Assembly: GCF_002019855.1 (NCBI RefSeq)
Contig: NZ_CM007717.1
Coordinates: 3,474,645 to 3,538,644, forward strand
Reading direction: 5' to 3'
DNA: 64,000 nt
Source of the DNA: Streptomyces antibioticus
GTDB taxonomy: Bacteria; Actinomycetota; Actinomycetes; Streptomycetales; Streptomycetaceae
Part shown: in pieces, positions 42,425-51,173 of the stretch
Position numbering within the stretch: position 1 is the stretch's first letter
How the letters are laid out: every line of letters begins with the position of its first letter
The notes under the pieces: model-generated
The model's database searches: none
What the model was told of the DNA's origin: nothing
The model's input: the letters and a program-made list of their open reading frames with translations, nothing else
Position numbers and translations under genes: made by a program

Positions 42425-43749
42425 GCGGCCTCGCGCGGGTCCGGCCGTCGGGCGCCCTGGCGCGGCCGGGGGCCTGGGTGCTGGTGCTGGCCGCCGTGTT
42501 CGCGCTGCTCCAGCTCGCGAACGTGACCGGCCGGGACACCCCGGACACCAAGAACTACCTGTCGTACGCGCTGAGTCTGCGCGGGGACGGCAAGCGGGAG
42601 GCGGCGGCCGCGACCATCGACTACGCGTGCGCGGGGAGCGCGGCGATCGCCGCGCGCCGGCAGAGCGTGGACGTGGTGCGCTTCCACCGGGCCGATCCGT
42701 CGGCGCGGGTGCTGGCCGAGTGCCGGGCGCGGGAGTGGCGGAACGTGGACGCGCGACTGCGGGCCGGGCAGACCGCCGGGCACACGGTGCCGTTCATGCC
42801 GGAGCGGTTCATGCGGATCTTCGAGGCGCGGCCCGGCTATCCGGTGTTCCTGGTGCCGTTCGTCACGCTGTTCGGGGTGACGTGGGGGATGTGGCTGGCC
42901 GGGGTCGTGGTGACGGTGGCGGGCGGGGTGCTGGTCTTCCTGACCCTGCGCACCCTGCGCGTGCCGGTCCCGCTGTGTCTGACCGGGCAGGCCCTGTACT
43001 TCGCGCTGCCGTGCGGGACGACCGCGATGCGGCCGATGACCGAGGGGCTGATGCTGGCGCTGACCCTGGCCGCGCTGTGGGGGTGCGCGCTGGCGCTGGA
43101 GGAGGGGCGGGTGCGGGCGGCGGTGTGGCTGGTGGGCGGTTCGCTGGCCGCGCTGTTCGCCGTCAAGCACTCGCAGGCGCTGTTCCTCGGCCTGTGCCTG
43201 GCGGGCGCGGGCGCGCTGGTCGCGCTGTGGCGGCTGCGGCGCGGGCGGGCGGTGGGCCGTGGTCCGGTGGCGGTGGCCGTCGCGGGGTGCTGCGGGGTGC
43301 TGGGGACCGTGCTGCTGTCGCGGCTGCTGGGCTATCCGTCGGAGTCCGAGAGCCTCCAGGATCTGCTGACCCATCACTTCGCCCGGCCGGACCGCACGCA
43401 CGCGTGGCCGGAGTTCTGGCGGCTCCAGATGAACTTCTGGGTCGAGTGGCTGCGCCGGCAGTTGTGGGAGCCGCTGTTCGTGGCGGCGCTGGCGGCCGGG
43501 GCGTGGGGGGCGCTCGGGCGGGGGCGGCGGCGGGCCTTCGGGGTGTTCCTGGTGGCGGCCGCGGGCACCGGGATCCTCACCCAGGCGGGGCATCCGGACA
43601 TCAACATCTGGGGCGGACGGCTGATCGTGCTGGCCTGGCTGCTGCCGGTGCTCGGGGTGCCGCTGCTGCTGGAGCCGGTGCTCCGGGGGCGCGGACCGGT
43701 GGTGCTTCCGGCGCAGGACGCGGCCGATCGGGCTCACTCGATGAGGTGA
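42421..43749 (+). CDS. Polytopic membrane glycosyltransferase-like protein
   Basis: A 442-residue integral membrane protein with about nine to ten hydrophobic segments. The first extracytoplasmic part contains DTPDTKNYLSYAL, resembling the Asp-containing first loop of GT-C (PMT/GT39/GT87-type) glycosyltransferases, which use polyprenyl-phosphate sugars. A large external loop holds three or more Cys residues. No exact family was recognised. The ATG at 42421 overlaps the stop of copy 3, so it is cotranscribed and coupled with the glycerophosphotransferase fusions. This suggests a membrane step, such as side-chain glycosylation, of the same wall polymer. Confidence 0.75.
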   Translation: MSGLARVRPSGALARPGAWVLVLAAVFALLQLANVTGRDTPDTKNYLSYALSLRGDGKREAAAATIDYACAGSAAIAARRQSVDVVRFHRADPSARVLAECRAREWRNVDARLRAGQTAGHTVPFMPERFMRIFEARPGYPVFLVPFVTLFGVTWGMWLAGVVVTVAGGVLVFLTLRTLRVPVPLCLTGQALYFALPCGTTAMRPMTEGLMLALTLAALWGCALALEEGRVRAAVWLVGGSLAALFAVKHSQALFLGLCLAGAGALVALWRLRRGRAVGRGPVAVAVAGCCGVLGTVLLSRLLGYPSESESLQDLLTHHFARPDRTHAWPEFWRLQMNFWVEWLRRQLWEPLFVAALAAGAWGALGRGRRRAFGVFLVAAAGTGILTQAGHPDINIWGGRLIVLAWLLPVLGVPLLLEPVLRGRGPVVLPAQDAADRAHSMR

Positions 43750-43846
43750 CAGACGGCAAGGCCGTTGACGCGGGTGGGACGATACGGCGAATGCTGCCCG
43801 TTATGCGCCTTTTTACCCCGTTCGGCTGTTTCCGTGGTGCGGTCCT

Positions 43847-45403
43847 GTGAGCGCCGGTGTACTGACCCGGCAGGAGGTGCGCGGAGCGACGGCCCTGCGC
43901 GGCCGTTCCTGGCGGCCGACCCCGTACCAGGTCTTCGGGTTCCTGTTCTGGCTGGTGATGTCGCTGGCGTACTGGCGGGTGCCGCTGTGCTGCGACGCCG
44001 GGCAGCACGCGGCGGTCGTGGAGCGGCTGAAGGACCGTCTGCTCCAGCCGCTGCACCCGATGGCGAACCTGCCGGGCGCGGGCAGCCCCTACTACTCCCC
44101 GTACGCGGTGGCCGAGGGCGCGTTCGCCCGGCTGACCGGGCTGACCGGCTGGGAGACGGTCCGGCTCGCCGGCCCGGTGAACCTGCTGGTGCTGCTGACC
44201 GGTGTCGGCCGGTTCGTGCGGGTGCTGACGCCCCGCCCGTGGGCGCCGGTGCTGGCGCTGGCCGCGATGACGCTGCTGTGGGGCACCGAGCGGGCCTGGT
44301 GGAGCGGCTATCTGGGCCTGATGTCGATGACCGGCAACCTCGGCTATCCGTCGACCTTCGCCATCGGGCTCACCTTCTGGGCGTGGGCCCTGACCGGCGC
44401 CCGCGCGCGGGACACCCGCCGGGTGCGGTTCGTGGGCCCGAGCGGACTGCGCGGCTTCACCGGGTTCGCTGGGCTCGGGGTGCTGTACGGGGTGATCCTG
44501 CTGGTGCATCCGATCACCGCGGTGGCGGCCCTGACCGGGGGGCTCGCCCTGGTCGTCGGGTGGCAGCGGGGGCGGGGCCGGTGGGCGGCGGTGCTCGGCC
44601 GGTGGGCGACGACGGGTGCGGCGGCGCTGCTGGTGGCCTGGTCCTGGCCGTACTTCGACGTGTTCGCCCTGGCCGGGGACGGCAGCATCGACGCGATGCA
44701 CCGCCGGCTCTACGACGGTCTCGCCGGCCACTTCTGGCTGGCGCTGCTGGGGGTGCCGGCGCTGTGGGCGCGCGCCCGGCGCTCGGCGCGCGACCCCCTG
44801 GTGCTGATGTGCGTCCTGGACTGTCTGGTGGTCGGGTACGGCTACGCCAGCGGCCACTACACCTACGGGCGGATCCTGGGGATGTCCCTGATCCCGGCGC
44901 AGTTCGCGCTGGCGGTGGAACTGGCGGCGCCCCGGCCCTGGCCGCGGGCCCGCAAGGTGCTGGGGGCGCTGGCGGCGGGCGGGGCGTGTCTGGGCCTGCT
45001 GACCGTGCAGGCGGGCGCGGTGGTGCCGCGCTCCCTGGATCCGGTGGGCTTCGAGCAGCCGCCGCGCTGGCCCTCGTACGACTGGGCGGCTCGGCACATC
45101 CGGCCGGGCGAGGTGGTGATCACCGACGGGTACTACGCGGTGCACGCGATCGCCGGGTACGGGCCGAACCTCGCGGTTCCGGCCTGGCCGGACGCGGCGC
45201 TCGACGAGGGGGAGCGGCTGCGGCGGCTCGCGGAGATCCGCGCCTATCTCGCCCCGGGGTCGACCCGCGCCGCACGGACGGCGATCGCTCGCCGTCACCA
45301 CATCCGCTGGCTGCTGCTCACGCGCTGGCACCCGGTGCCCGAGGAGGCCGTGGTGGTGGCGTGGAGCCGGCGGACCGGTGAGGTGCTGGCGCGGGTCGGG
45401 TGA
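43847..45403 (+). CDS. Polytopic membrane protein, probable GT-C glycosyltransferase
   Basis: A 518-residue integral membrane protein with about nine or ten helices. The first loop holds CCDAGQHAAVVERLKDRL and GSPYYSPYAVAEG, suggesting an acidic GT-C active-site loop. A cytoplasmic or external C-terminal part of about 110 residues follows the last helix (PSYDWAARHIRPGEVVITDGYYAVHAIAGYGPN and HHIRWLLLTRWHP), as in GT39/YfhO-like proteins. No family could be named with confidence. GTG start at 43847. It continues the glycopolymer operon, 97 bp after the preceding gene. It could transfer sugars from a lipid carrier on the outer membrane face. Confidence 0.7.
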   Translation: MSAGVLTRQEVRGATALRGRSWRPTPYQVFGFLFWLVMSLAYWRVPLCCDAGQHAAVVERLKDRLLQPLHPMANLPGAGSPYYSPYAVAEGAFARLTGLTGWETVRLAGPVNLLVLLTGVGRFVRVLTPRPWAPVLALAAMTLLWGTERAWWSGYLGLMSMTGNLGYPSTFAIGLTFWAWALTGARARDTRRVRFVGPSGLRGFTGFAGLGVLYGVILLVHPITAVAALTGGLALVVGWQRGRGRWAAVLGRWATTGAAALLVAWSWPYFDVFALAGDGSIDAMHRRLYDGLAGHFWLALLGVPALWARARRSARDPLVLMCVLDCLVVGYGYASGHYTYGRILGMSLIPAQFALAVELAAPRPWPRARKVLGALAAGGACLGLLTVQAGAVVPRSLDPVGFEQPPRWPSYDWAARHIRPGEVVITDGYYAVHAIAGYGPNLAVPAWPDAALDEGERLRRLAEIRAYLAPGSTRAARTAIARRHHIRWLLLTRWHPVPEEAVVVAWSRRTGEVLARVG

Positions 45404-45443
45404 GACCTCCGCCGAGGCCCCGTGATGGGTTGCCCGATGACGA

Positions 45444-45511
45444 GGGCTACTCGATGTCGAGGGTTACTCGATGTCGAGGGTTACTCGATGTCGAGGGTTA
45501 CTCGATGACGA
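45444..45511. repeat. 17-bp tandem repeat overlapping the ohrA stop codon
   Basis: Four head-to-tail copies of GGGTTACTCGATGTCGA (first with GGGC, last with GATGACGA) plus a partial copy before them. The last unit contains the end of ohrA and its stop codon on the minus strand, so the array is a duplication of the gene's 3' end. Confidence 0.9.
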
Positions 45512-45911
45512 GGTCGACCTCGATGTTGCCGCGGGTGGCGTTGGAGTAGGGGCAGACCTGGTGGGCGGCCTCGACCAGCTTGCGGCCGGTGGCCTCGTCG
45601 AGGGTGTCGGGCAGCTCGACGCGGAGCGTCACCTTCAGCCCGAAGCCCTCGCCCTGCTTGCCTATGCCGACCTCGGCGGTCACGGCGGCCTCGCTGACGT
45701 CGGCCTTCGCCTGCCGGCCGACCAGACCGAGGGCGCTGCCGAAGCAGGCCGCGTACCCGGCGGCGAAGAGCTGCTCCGGGTTGGTGCCCTGACCGTTGCC
45801 GCCCAGCTCCACGGGCATGGCGAGCGCGAGGTCGATCCGGCCGTCGTTGGTGACGGCGCGGCCCTCACGGCCGTGGGTGGCGGTGGCGACCGCGGTGTAG
45901 AGCGCGTCCAT
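45498..45911 (-). CDS. ohrA: Organic hydroperoxide resistance protein (OsmC/Ohr family)
   Basis: A 137-residue thiol peroxidase of the Ohr group, reducing organic hydroperoxides in the cytoplasm. The two reactive cysteines are Cys56 (AAGYAACFGSALGLV) and Cys120 (AAHQVCPYSNATRGN), in canonical Ohr motifs. The start is MDALYTAVATATHGREGRAV. It is divergent from ohrR, with an operator-like palindrome in the 140-bp gap, matching the peroxide-sensing ohrA/ohrR pair known in S. coelicolor. A 17-bp tandem repeat covers its 3' end. Confidence 0.95.
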   Translation of the reverse strand: MDALYTAVATATHGREGRAVTNDGRIDLALAMPVELGGNGQGTNPEQLFAAGYAACFGSALGLVGRQAKADVSEAAVTAEVGIGKQGEGFGLKVTLRVELPDTLDEATGRKLVEAAHQVCPYSNATRGNIEVDLVIE

Positions 45912-46000
45912 GGATGAACCATCCCTCTCGGAAGTCGGTTGGGGGGTGGCCGGTCCTCGCGCTGCCGCGTCCGGACCGCCTCACGAGAAAGAGTGAAGCA

Positions 46001-46022
46001 CACAATTCAGTTGTGCACAACT
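46001..46022. promoter_or_regulatory. OhrR operator-like palindrome
   Basis: Perfect palindrome AGTTGTGCACAACT (46009-46022) overlapping a second inverted pair CACAA-TTCAG-TTGTG (46001-46015). It lies between divergent ohrA and ohrR, 30 bp upstream of the ohrR start. AT-rich in an otherwise GC-rich context. Confidence 0.7.
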
Positions 46023-46051
46023 AAATGGCTCGCCGGAGCTATCCTGAGGTC

Positions 46052-46579
46052 ATGACGCCCACGACCCGCCCCGGCACCACCGACCCCCTCACCGCCCTCG
46101 GTCCCCCCACCGAGGACTGGCTCCGCCTGGACCGCCAGATCTGCTTCTCCCTGCACGCCGCGTCCCGCGCCTTCAACGGCGTGTACCGCGTGATCCTCAA
46201 GGACCTCGGGCTGACCTACCCGCAGTACCTGGTGATGCTGGTGCTGTGGGAGCACGGCGAACTGCCCGTGAAGACCCTCGGCGCGCATCTGCGCCTGGAC
46301 TCCGGCACGCTCTCGCCGCTGCTCAAGCGGCTGGAGGCGGCCGGTCTCGTGAGCCGGGAGCGCAGCGCCCGCGACGAGCGCTCGGTGGTGATCCGGCCGA
46401 CCGAGGAGGGCGAGGCGCTGCGCGAGCGGGCGCTCGCGGTGCCGCGCCGGATCGTTTCGGCGACGGGCTTCGACCTGGCGGAGATCGGCGAGCTGCGCGA
46501 GCGCCTCGACCGGCTCACCACGGCGCTGGACGGGGCGACGCCGGAGGACGATCCGGTCGGGGAGCCTCGCTGCGGATGA
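46052..46579 (+). CDS. ohrR: MarR-family organic peroxide sensor OhrR
   Basis: A 175-residue MarR-type repressor. The peroxide-sensing cysteine is Cys31 in [23 protein letters not shown], the same setting as the reactive Cys of Bacillus OhrR. The winged helix is [45 protein letters not shown] chose the ATG at 46052 ([11 protein letters not shown]) because the ATG at 46025 lies next to the operator and lacks a binding site. Oxidation should release it from the operator and induce ohrA. Its 3' end overlaps the convergent membrane protein gene by 65 bp. Confidence 0.93.
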   Translation: MTPTTRPGTTDPLTALGPPTEDWLRLDRQICFSLHAASRAFNGVYRVILKDLGLTYPQYLVMLVLWEHGELPVKTLGAHLRLDSGTLSPLLKRLEAAGLVSRERSARDERSVVIRPTEEGEALRERALAVPRRIVSATGFDLAEIGELRERLDRLTTALDGATPEDDPVGEPRCG

Positions 46580-48173
46580 CGGCGCGCGCGGGGGCGGACC
46601 GCCGGATGTAGAGGCGGAGGGTCACGCCGTCGCGGACGAACTCGCGGCGCGGCTCGTAGGGCACGAACTCCTCGCTCACGACGGTGAGTTTGACCCGCTC
46701 GGTCGGGTTGCGCGGAAACCAGGGCGAGCGCAGGGCGTACGGCTCGGCGAGCACCCAGAGCCGGTCCAGCGCGAGCAGCCTGCGGCGCAGCTCACGGGCG
46801 CCGGCCTCGCGGCCGTACAGGGTGCCCGAGGCCGGTGCGGGCACGCGCAGGGCGATGTCCCGCACGCCCCGGAAGCCCTCCGGGTGCGACAGCGCCGCCC
46901 GGCGTCCGATGGAGGGCAGGAACACCAGCGCGTCCCCGGGGCGCAGCTCGCGGGCGGCGAGCGCGGAGACGGCGGCGAGGCTGTCGGGGCGGGTGAGGAG
47001 GCTGCGGTCCCGGCGGTGGAGGGGCAGTTGCTGGGTGAACGCGAGGGCGACGGCGAGAGTTCCCGCGAGGGCGGCCGTGGCTCTCGCCGGGGTGCGGGTG
47101 CGGGTGCCGGTGCCGGTGCGGGTGCGGGTACGGGCACGGTTCGGGAGGGCCCCCGTCGCCGCCGTCAGGAGCCGGTCCGCCCCGGCCGCGACCAGCAGCG
47201 GCGCCCCCGCCAGGGCGTACAGCACGTACCGGTCGTCGTACATCGGACGGACCTGGGAGACGGCGAGCAGGGCGAGCGGCGGGAGGGCCGCCAGGGGCAG
47301 GGCCACGGACGCGAGCGACGGCACGCGGCGGGGCCCCGGTGGCGTGGCCTCCGCGCGCGGGAGGCGGCCCGGCAGCAGCGCCACGCACGCGAGTGCCAGG
47401 CAGGTCCAGAAGACCGGCCCCGGCTGTCCGAGGAAGGCATGCAGGAGCCGCTCCGCGCTGCCCGTGCCCGGCCGGGGCAGCCAGGCGATCTGTCCGGCCT
47501 GGGCGCGGGAGACGAGGGCGAGCGGGATCAGTGCCGTCACGGCGGCCCCGGCGGCGCCCGCCCAGCCCCGCCGGACGCGCCACGGCGCCCGCGCGTGGGC
47601 GAGCGTCACGGCGTGCGCGAGCAGCGCGAGCACGGCCAACTCGTGCAGCAGACAGGTGAGGGTGACGACGGCTCCGTACGGCCACCAGGAGCGCCGCCCG
47701 GCCGACGCGCGGACGAGCAGCAGGGTCGCGCCGGTGACGCCGGCGGCGACCAGGGCGTAGGAGCGGCCCTCCTGCGCGTAGTGGCCGGCCAAGGGTGTCG
47801 CCGCGTAGAGCAGTCCGGCCCACAGGCCGACCCGGGGGCGGGCGAGCCGGACGCCGAGGGCCGCGATCAGGCCGGCGGTGGCGGCGGCCGCGCAGACGGA
47901 CGGCAGGCGCAGGGCGACCTCGTCGGCGCGCAGGGCGAGGACCGGGTGCATGAGGAGGTAGTACAGGCCGTGCACCGCGTCGACGCCGTGCAGCAGCCGC
48001 CAGATCTGCGGGACCGAGCGCCGCGCGACCTGCACGGTCACGGCCTCGTCCCGCCAGGTCCCGCCCCGGTCCAGCCCCCACAGACCGAGCGCGAGCATGA
48101 CGACGACGGGGAGGGCGACGGGGACGGCGACGGCGAGGCGGGGGGTCAGGGCGTGCGGGCGCGGAGGGAGCAC
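46515..48173 (-). CDS. Polytopic membrane glycosyltransferase-like protein (GT39-type)
   Basis: A 552-residue integral membrane protein. After the first helix the loop [49 protein letters not shown] matches the first external loop of dolichyl/polyprenyl-phosphate sugar mannosyltransferase-like proteins, with D-E as the expected catalytic pair and [10 protein letters not shown] typical of actinobacterial members. About ten more helices and a soluble C-terminal domain follow. I chose the GTG at 48173; the frame extends to 48305 with an implausible Arg-rich stretch. No good ribosome binding site was seen. A hexamer repeat encodes an RT/GT-rich loop. Its 3' end overlaps ohrR convergently. Confidence 0.75.
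   Translation of the reverse strand: MLPPRPHALTPRLAVAVPVALPVVVMLALGLWGLDRGGTWRDEAVTVQVARRSVPQIWRLLHGVDAVHGLYYLLMHPVLALRADEVALRLPSVCAAAATAGLIAALGVRLARPRVGLWAGLLYAATPLAGHYAQEGRSYALVAAGVTGATLLLVRASAGRRSWWPYGAVVTLTCLLHELAVLALLAHAVTLAHARAPWRVRRGWAGAAGAAVTALIPLALVSRAQAGQIAWLPRPGTGSAERLLHAFLGQPGPVFWTCLALACVALLPGRLPRAEATPPGPRRVPSLASVALPLAALPPLALLAVSQVRPMYDDRYVLYALAGAPLLVAAGADRLLTAATGALPNRARTRTRTGTGTRTRTPARATAALAGTLAVALAFTQQLPLHRRDRSLLTRPDSLAAVSALAARELRPGDALVFLPSIGRRAALSHPEGFRGVRDIALRVPAPASGTLYGREAGARELRRRLLALDRLWVLAEPYALRSPWFPRNPTERVKLTVVSEEFVPYEPRREFVRDGVTLRLYIRRSAPARAVIRSEAPRPDRPPASPRPAPW
47090..47137. repeat. Hexanucleotide repeat GGGTGC inside membrane protein gene
   Basis: Eight 6-bp units (GGGTGC with CGGTGC, GGGTAC, GGGCAC variants). 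On the minus strand they encode [16 protein letters not shown], a basic loop between membrane helices; in-frame length changes would be tolerated. Confidence 0.85.
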
Positions 48174-48395
48174 AGGGACGATTTTGTGGGCCTGTGCGGC
48201 CGTACGCGGTGATTGACGGCGGCGTCGATGTCGGAGCCGATGCCGGAGTTGTCCACAGGCCCTGCGGGAGGGCGCGGCGCCTGCTTCACTGTGAGTCGAC
48301 TCCATTGCGGGGATTGTCCGCCGACGGGCGATGACGGGCGATCACTGCCGAAACGCACCATCACGGCCGACGGGCGACGAGGGGGAGGTCACGGG

Positions 48396-49379
48396 ATGAC
48401 CTGGCTGATCACGGGCGGTGCCGGCTACATCGGGGCGCATGTCGTGCGGGCGATGACCGAGGCGGGCGAGCGGACCGTCGTCTACGACGACCTGTCCACG
48501 GGCATCGCCGAGCGCGTCCCGGCCGATGTGCCGCTGGTGCGGGGCTCCACCCTGGACCGGGAGCGGGTGGCGCGCACGCTCGCCGAGCACGCGGTGACCG
48601 GGGTGGTCCATCTGGCGGCGAAGAAGCAGATCGGCGAGTCGGTGCAGCGGCCCCTGCACTACTACCGGGAGAACGTGGAGGGGCTGAGAGTCCTGCTGGA
48701 GGCGGTGACGGAGACCGAGGCGGCGTCGTCCTTCGTGTTCTCCTCCTCCGCCGCGGTGTACGGCATGCCGGACGTGGACCTGGTCACGGAGGAGACGCCG
48801 TGCGCGCCGTTGTCGCCCTACGGCGAGACGAAGCTGGCGGGCGAGTGGCTGGTCCGGGCGACCGGCCGGGCGACGGGACTGTCCACGGCCTCCCTGCGGT
48901 ACTTCAACGTGGCCGGTGCCGCCGCCCCGGAGCTGGCGGACGTCGGCGTGTTCAACCTCGTCCCGATGGTGTTCGAACGGCTCACGCAGAACGCGTCGCC
49001 GCGCATCTTCGGCGACGACTATCCGACCCCCGACGGCACCTGCGTCCGGGACTACATCCACGTCGTCGACCTGGCGGAGGCCCACGTGGCCGCCGCGCAC
49101 GCCCTCCAGACCTCGCCGGGGCACGACCTCACCCTCAACATCGGGCGCGGGGAGGGCGTCTCGGTACGGGAGATGGTCGACCGGGTCAACGCCGTCACCG
49201 GCTACGACCGCCCGCCCACGGTCAGCCCCCGCCGCCCCGGCGACGCGGCCCGCGTGGTCGCCGCCGCCGACCGCATCACGACCCGCCTGGGCTGGAAGGC
49301 CCGCTACGACGTCCAGGACATGATCACCTCAGCCTGGGAGGGCTGGGTACGCCTCCACCCGGAGGCGGCCCGGGCGTAG
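48396..49379 (+). CDS. galE: UDP-glucose 4-epimerase GalE
   Basis: A 327-residue extended SDR enzyme interconverting UDP-glucose and UDP-galactose, or their N-acetyl forms. NAD-binding TGGAGYIG is at 6-13, HLAAKKQIGESVQRPLHYY is typical GalE, catalytic SSSAAVYG and YGETK give the Ser/Tyr-x3-Lys triad, and RYFNVAGA and DGTCVRDYIHVVDLAEAH are conserved. GGAGG lies 8 nt upstream of the ATG. It stands in the glycopolymer region, so it may supply galactose or GalNAc donors for wall polymer synthesis, but a housekeeping sugar role is equally possible. It is divergent from the GT39-type membrane protein. Confidence 0.94.
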   Translation: MTWLITGGAGYIGAHVVRAMTEAGERTVVYDDLSTGIAERVPADVPLVRGSTLDRERVARTLAEHAVTGVVHLAAKKQIGESVQRPLHYYRENVEGLRVLLEAVTETEAASSFVFSSSAAVYGMPDVDLVTEETPCAPLSPYGETKLAGEWLVRATGRATGLSTASLRYFNVAGAAAPELADVGVFNLVPMVFERLTQNASPRIFGDDYPTPDGTCVRDYIHVVDLAEAHVAAAHALQTSPGHDLTLNIGRGEGVSVREMVDRVNAVTGYDRPPTVSPRRPGDAARVVAAADRITTRLGWKARYDVQDMITSAWEGWVRLHPEAARA

Positions 49380-49419
49380 AGGTGGCGGTGGCCGTGCGTC
49401 CGGCTCGTAGGCTGCCCGG

Positions 49420-50397
49420 GTGACCGACTCCGAGATCACCGTGGACGGCGGCCCGCCCGGCCCGGCCGTGGACCTGGACCGTGCCGTCGGCTGTGTCGTC
49501 GGCTCCGCCGTGGGGGACGCGCTGGGCGCGCCCTTCGAGTTCGGGCCCGAAGGCGCCTTCTCGGCCCGCTTCCCGGCCCCGGGGCACGGCGGCGAGATGT
49601 GCGGGGGCGGCGGCTGGGACCCGGGCGAGGCGACCGACGACACGCAGATGGCCGTCCTCGTCGGGGAGTCGCTGCTGGAGTGCGGCGGCCTGGATCCGGC
49701 GGACGTCTTCGCGCGGTTCCGGCGCTGGGCGGCGGCCGATCCGAAGGACATCGGCCTCCAGACCGAGGCGGTGCTGACCGGCGGCGACCCCTGGGACACG
49801 GCCGCGGCCCTGCACTTCCAGACGTCCCAACGGGCTGCGGGCAACGGCGCGTTGATGCGGGCCGCCACCTCCGCCGTCCGCTTCGCGCCCCACGGCCGCG
49901 CCGCCACGCTGGACGCGGGGCGCAGGCTGGCCGCGCTCACCCACGGCGACCGTGCGGCCTGGGAGGGCACGGCCGTCTTCCACGAGCTGGTCAGGACCGC
50001 CCTGACCGGCGGCGATCCGCTGGCCGCGGTGCCGGACACGCTCGCCGAGGTCGACCCCGCGCACCGCGCCCGCTACGCGACCGTGCTGGCCCCCGACTGG
50101 CATCCCGACCTGGCCACCGAGTTCAACGGCGCGGTCTGGCCGTGCCTGGGCTCCGCCGTCTGGGCACTGCGGACGACGTCCTCCTACGAGGACGCCGTGC
50201 GCGCGGCGATCGACCTGGGCGGCGACACGGACACCGTCGCGGCGGTCACCGGCGGCCTCGCCGGGGCGGTGTACGGGGCGGCCGCGGTCCCGCCGCGCTG
50301 GACGGCGGTACTGCACGTCCCCCTGCCGGGCTTCGGCGACCGCGTCCTGCGCACGACCGACCTCACCGAGCTGGCGGTCCGGCTGGCGACTGCCTGA
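49420..50397 (+). CDS. ADP-ribosylglycohydrolase family protein
   Basis: A 325-residue DraG/ARH-type hydrolase removing ADP-ribose from proteins or small molecules. Metal-binding motifs seen are GSAVGDALGAPFEFG, EATDDTQMA (ligand Thr-Asp-Asp) and, near the C-terminus, IDLGGDTDTVAAVTGGLAGAVYG with the GGDTDT ligand set, so both magnesium sites are complete. GTG start at 49420, 40 bp after galE and possibly cotranscribed. The target is unknown; no DraT-like transferase or nitrogenase gene is nearby, so it is not the nitrogenase reactivation system. Confidence 0.92.
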   Translation: MTDSEITVDGGPPGPAVDLDRAVGCVVGSAVGDALGAPFEFGPEGAFSARFPAPGHGGEMCGGGGWDPGEATDDTQMAVLVGESLLECGGLDPADVFARFRRWAAADPKDIGLQTEAVLTGGDPWDTAAALHFQTSQRAAGNGALMRAATSAVRFAPHGRAATLDAGRRLAALTHGDRAAWEGTAVFHELVRTALTGGDPLAAVPDTLAEVDPAHRARYATVLAPDWHPDLATEFNGAVWPCLGSAVWALRTTSSYEDAVRAAIDLGGDTDTVAAVTGGLAGAVYGAAAVPPRWTAVLHVPLPGFGDRVLRTTDLTELAVRLATA

Positions 50398-50400
50398 CCC

Positions 50401-51036
50401 TCACAGCGCCTTGATCGCCGCCGCCGTCGCGCGGGCCAGGGACGCCAGGTAGCCCTTGGGGAGTTTGGGGCTGCGGATGACGACCGAGCGCCAGTAGAGG
50501 GGGCCGGAGATGAGGTCGAGGGCCAGTTCGTCGTCCAGGCCGGTGCGGATCTCGCCGCGTTGTTCGGCCGCCGCCACGATCTTCAGGGCGACGCCCTCCT
50601 GGCCCTCCCGCAGCGCCTTCTGGAGCGCCTCGGCGATCTCGGAGTTGCGGGCCGCCTCGGCCTGGAGGTCGGGGATGATCTGCGAGGCCACGGGGTGCCG
50701 CAGCGCCCGGGAGGTGACCTCGTACAGCATCCGCAGGTCGCTCTCCAGGGCGCCGGTCTCCGGGGCGGGCAGGCCCTGCACGGCGAGCGCGGAGACCACG
50801 TCGAGGACGAGGTGCAGTTTGGAGCGCCAGCGCCGGTACACGGCGGTCTTGCCGACACCCGCGCGCCGGGCGATGCCCTCGATGGACATGCGCGCGTAGC
50901 CGACGGCCGCGAGTTCCTCGAACACGGCCGCCCGGATGGCCTCCGTGACGTCCTCGCGGAGCACGGCCGCTCCCGCGGGTGCCCGGCGGCGCGGACGTGC
51001 CGGGTTCCCGTCGTCGTTCGTCGTGTTCGTCGTCAT
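50401..51036 (-). CDS. TetR-family transcriptional repressor
   Basis: A 211-residue TetR regulator. The N-terminal helix-turn-helix is AIRAAVFEELAAVGYARMSIEGIARRAGVGKTAVYRRWRSKLHLVLDVV, followed by a TetR_C-type ligand domain (ALRHPVASQIIPDLQAEAARNSEIAEALQ...ELALDLISGPLYWRSVV). The start at 51036 (MTTNTTNDDG) is the first ATG after the basic region; an ATG at 51048 is possible. It is divergent from the TagG/TagH-type exporter genes, with two operator-like direct repeats between them, so it likely represses itself and the exporter. It ends 4 bp from the convergent ADP-ribosylglycohydrolase stop. Confidence 0.9.
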   Translation of the reverse strand: MTTNTTNDDGNPARPRRRAPAGAAVLREDVTEAIRAAVFEELAAVGYARMSIEGIARRAGVGKTAVYRRWRSKLHLVLDVVSALAVQGLPAPETGALESDLRMLYEVTSRALRHPVASQIIPDLQAEAARNSEIAEALQKALREGQEGVALKIVAAAEQRGEIRTGLDDELALDLISGPLYWRSVVIRSPKLPKGYLASLARATAAAIKAL

Positions 51037-51056
51037 GCGGACCAGCATAGGGCGTT

Positions 51057-51130
51057 ACGACGATACGGTTGCGTTCCGACGTCAACTCGGCCTACGCTCG
51101 CGTCACGACGATACGGTCCCGTCCCGACGT
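51057..51130. promoter_or_regulatory. Twin operator-like 26-bp repeats for TetR regulator
   Basis: Copies at 51057-51082 and 51105-51130 begin ACGACGATACGGT and end CCGACGT. They differ at 3 of 26 positions and are spaced 48 bp start to start. Each is an imperfect palindrome (9 of 13 positions pair), as expected for TetR dimers. One lies 20 bp before tetR, the other 44 bp before the permease gene. Confidence 0.65.
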
Positions 51131-51173
51131 AAGAGAACGTCAAGAAAAACGTCAAGAGAAGCGTGAGACCCGA

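Noticed and set aside
45444..45511. Possible iteron or small CRISPR-like repeat
   Set aside because: Units abut with no spacers and are copies of the adjacent ohrA 3' end; no replication or cas gene is near.
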